NCBI GenBank assembly: GCA_016840245.1
Contig: JAEOST010000036.1
Coordinates: 1-52,785, forward strand
Origin: Candidatus Thorarchaeota archaeon
GTDB taxonomy: Archaea; Asgardarchaeota; Thorarchaeia; Thorarchaeales; Thorarchaeaceae
DNA length: 52,785 nt
Reading direction: 5' to 3'
Shown piece by piece: positions 52,506-52,785 of the stretch; position 1 is the first letter of the stretch, and each line of letters opens with the position of its first letter. Under the pieces are notes generated by a model. The model did no database searches. It was not told the DNA's origin and saw only the letters and a list, made by a program, of their open reading frames with translations. A program made the position numbers and the translations under genes.

Positions 52506-52785
52506 GGTTCTCGCCTCGCTAGCATAAGACTGCCATCAGATGTTCCCGAAAGCAGTAATTCTCGCAAATCATCGGGTACAGCTGGTTTTACAAGCGCAGC
52601 TGAACCAAGCACCCTTCTAATCTCCTCAATGTAATGTTTCAGTAACAGTCTCATTAGACCTAATTTCTGACTGTTTTTATCCACCCAGAGACTGAACACC
52701 CCATTAGGCACAGCATAGATGAAATGTCGTGTATCTTCTGTTTCACACAGAACAGTCTGAAGTGAACTGTTACGCAAAGTTTTGA
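52502..52785 (-). CDS. Roadblock/LC7-type protein, C-terminal part (runs off the right edge)
   Basis: The frame is open to the last base. The visible 94 residues contain FIYAVPNGVFSLWVDKNSQ followed by KLGLMRLLLKHYIEEIRRV, the strand-helix end of a roadblock/longin-like (MglB-type) domain, then a 35-residue tail. Such proteins bind and regulate small GTPases. It overlaps the next gene by ATGA, and an MglA-like GTPase closes the operon. A TTG at 52777 could be mistaken for a start, but the domain would then be truncated. Confidence 0.65.
   Translation of the reverse strand, partial: KTLRNSSLQTVLCETEDTRHFIYAVPNGVFSLWVDKNSQKLGLMRLLLKHYIEEIRRVLGSAALVKPAVPDDLRELLLSGTSDGSLMLARREP

Noticed and set aside
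1..52785. CRISPR arrays, insertion sequences, rRNA genes, integrase or att sites
   Set aside because: No regularly spaced direct repeats, transposase or integrase signatures, or rRNA segments were seen in the window.

Overview
The window reads as a piece of an archaeal chromosome of roughly 40% G+C, most likely Asgard. Archaeal hallmarks are GatDE, PAN with a C-terminal HbYX motif, NAC, TFE, TFB, MBF1, an A-type ATPase subunit D, HerA-NurA, Taw2, isopentenyl phosphate kinase and tRNA introns with bulge-helix-bulge splice sites. The Asgard leaning rests on a MglA-like small GTPase in an operon with a roadblock-type protein, an Rpb8/RpoG-like RNA polymerase subunit, and a split lysine-ketoglutarate reductase/saccharopine dehydrogenase pair. 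The exact lineage cannot be fixed from sequence reading alone. GTG and TTG starts are frequent.

Layout. 1-5 kb: start of pgk, tRNA-Met with intron, the gatD-gatE operon, a Gdt1-type transporter, tRNA-Leu and tRNA-Val (both with introns). 5-11.5 kb: information processing and protein quality control (S4/FtsJ methyltransferase, DUF2110-type protein, TFE, MBF1, PAN, Taw2, NAC, atpD, a small membrane protein). 11.5-20 kb: an AAA+ ATPase/ribbon-helix-helix gene pair, an ADP-forming acyl-CoA synthetase alpha subunit, three unrecognised genes, a candidate structured RNA and hypF. Nearly every intergenic gap in this block carries an 11-bp palindrome, TTGTA-N-TACAA. 20-26 kb: iorBA and the lysine-catabolic pair, reading away from a 0.9-kb non-coding stretch. 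That stretch holds origin-recognition-box (ORB)-like elements around an A/T-rich core, plus five copies of a GAACACGTGTTC palindrome. 26-32 kb: a winged-helix protein, a second ORB-like element inside a cluster of ATTCACA motifs, a nucleotidyltransferase-fold protein, a cysteine-desulfurase-like protein lacking the PLP lysine, glmS and uS10. 32-46 kb: IPK, a very large membrane-anchored HerA/FtsK-type ATPase, two secreted Ig-like surface proteins, tRNA-Glu, a pilin-like peptide with a VirB11/TadA-type ATPase, TFB, RpoG and a KorA-like subunit. 46-52.8 kb: herA-nurA, pyrG, and a roadblock/unknown/GTPase operon running off the right edge.

How it fits together. Metabolism points to amino-acid fermentation: lysine by the saccharopine route, aromatic 2-oxoacids by IorAB, another 2-oxoacid oxidoreductase, an ADP-forming acyl-CoA synthetase for ATP, and HypF for a [NiFe] hydrogenase as a possible electron sink. 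The most unusual part is 11.6-27.1 kb. Three separate families of short palindromic DNA sites, ORB-like elements and a Cdc6-like AAA+/RHH gene pair lie together there. I interpret this as a candidate replication-origin region with an uncharacterised origin-proximal regulatory or segregation module; the function is inference.
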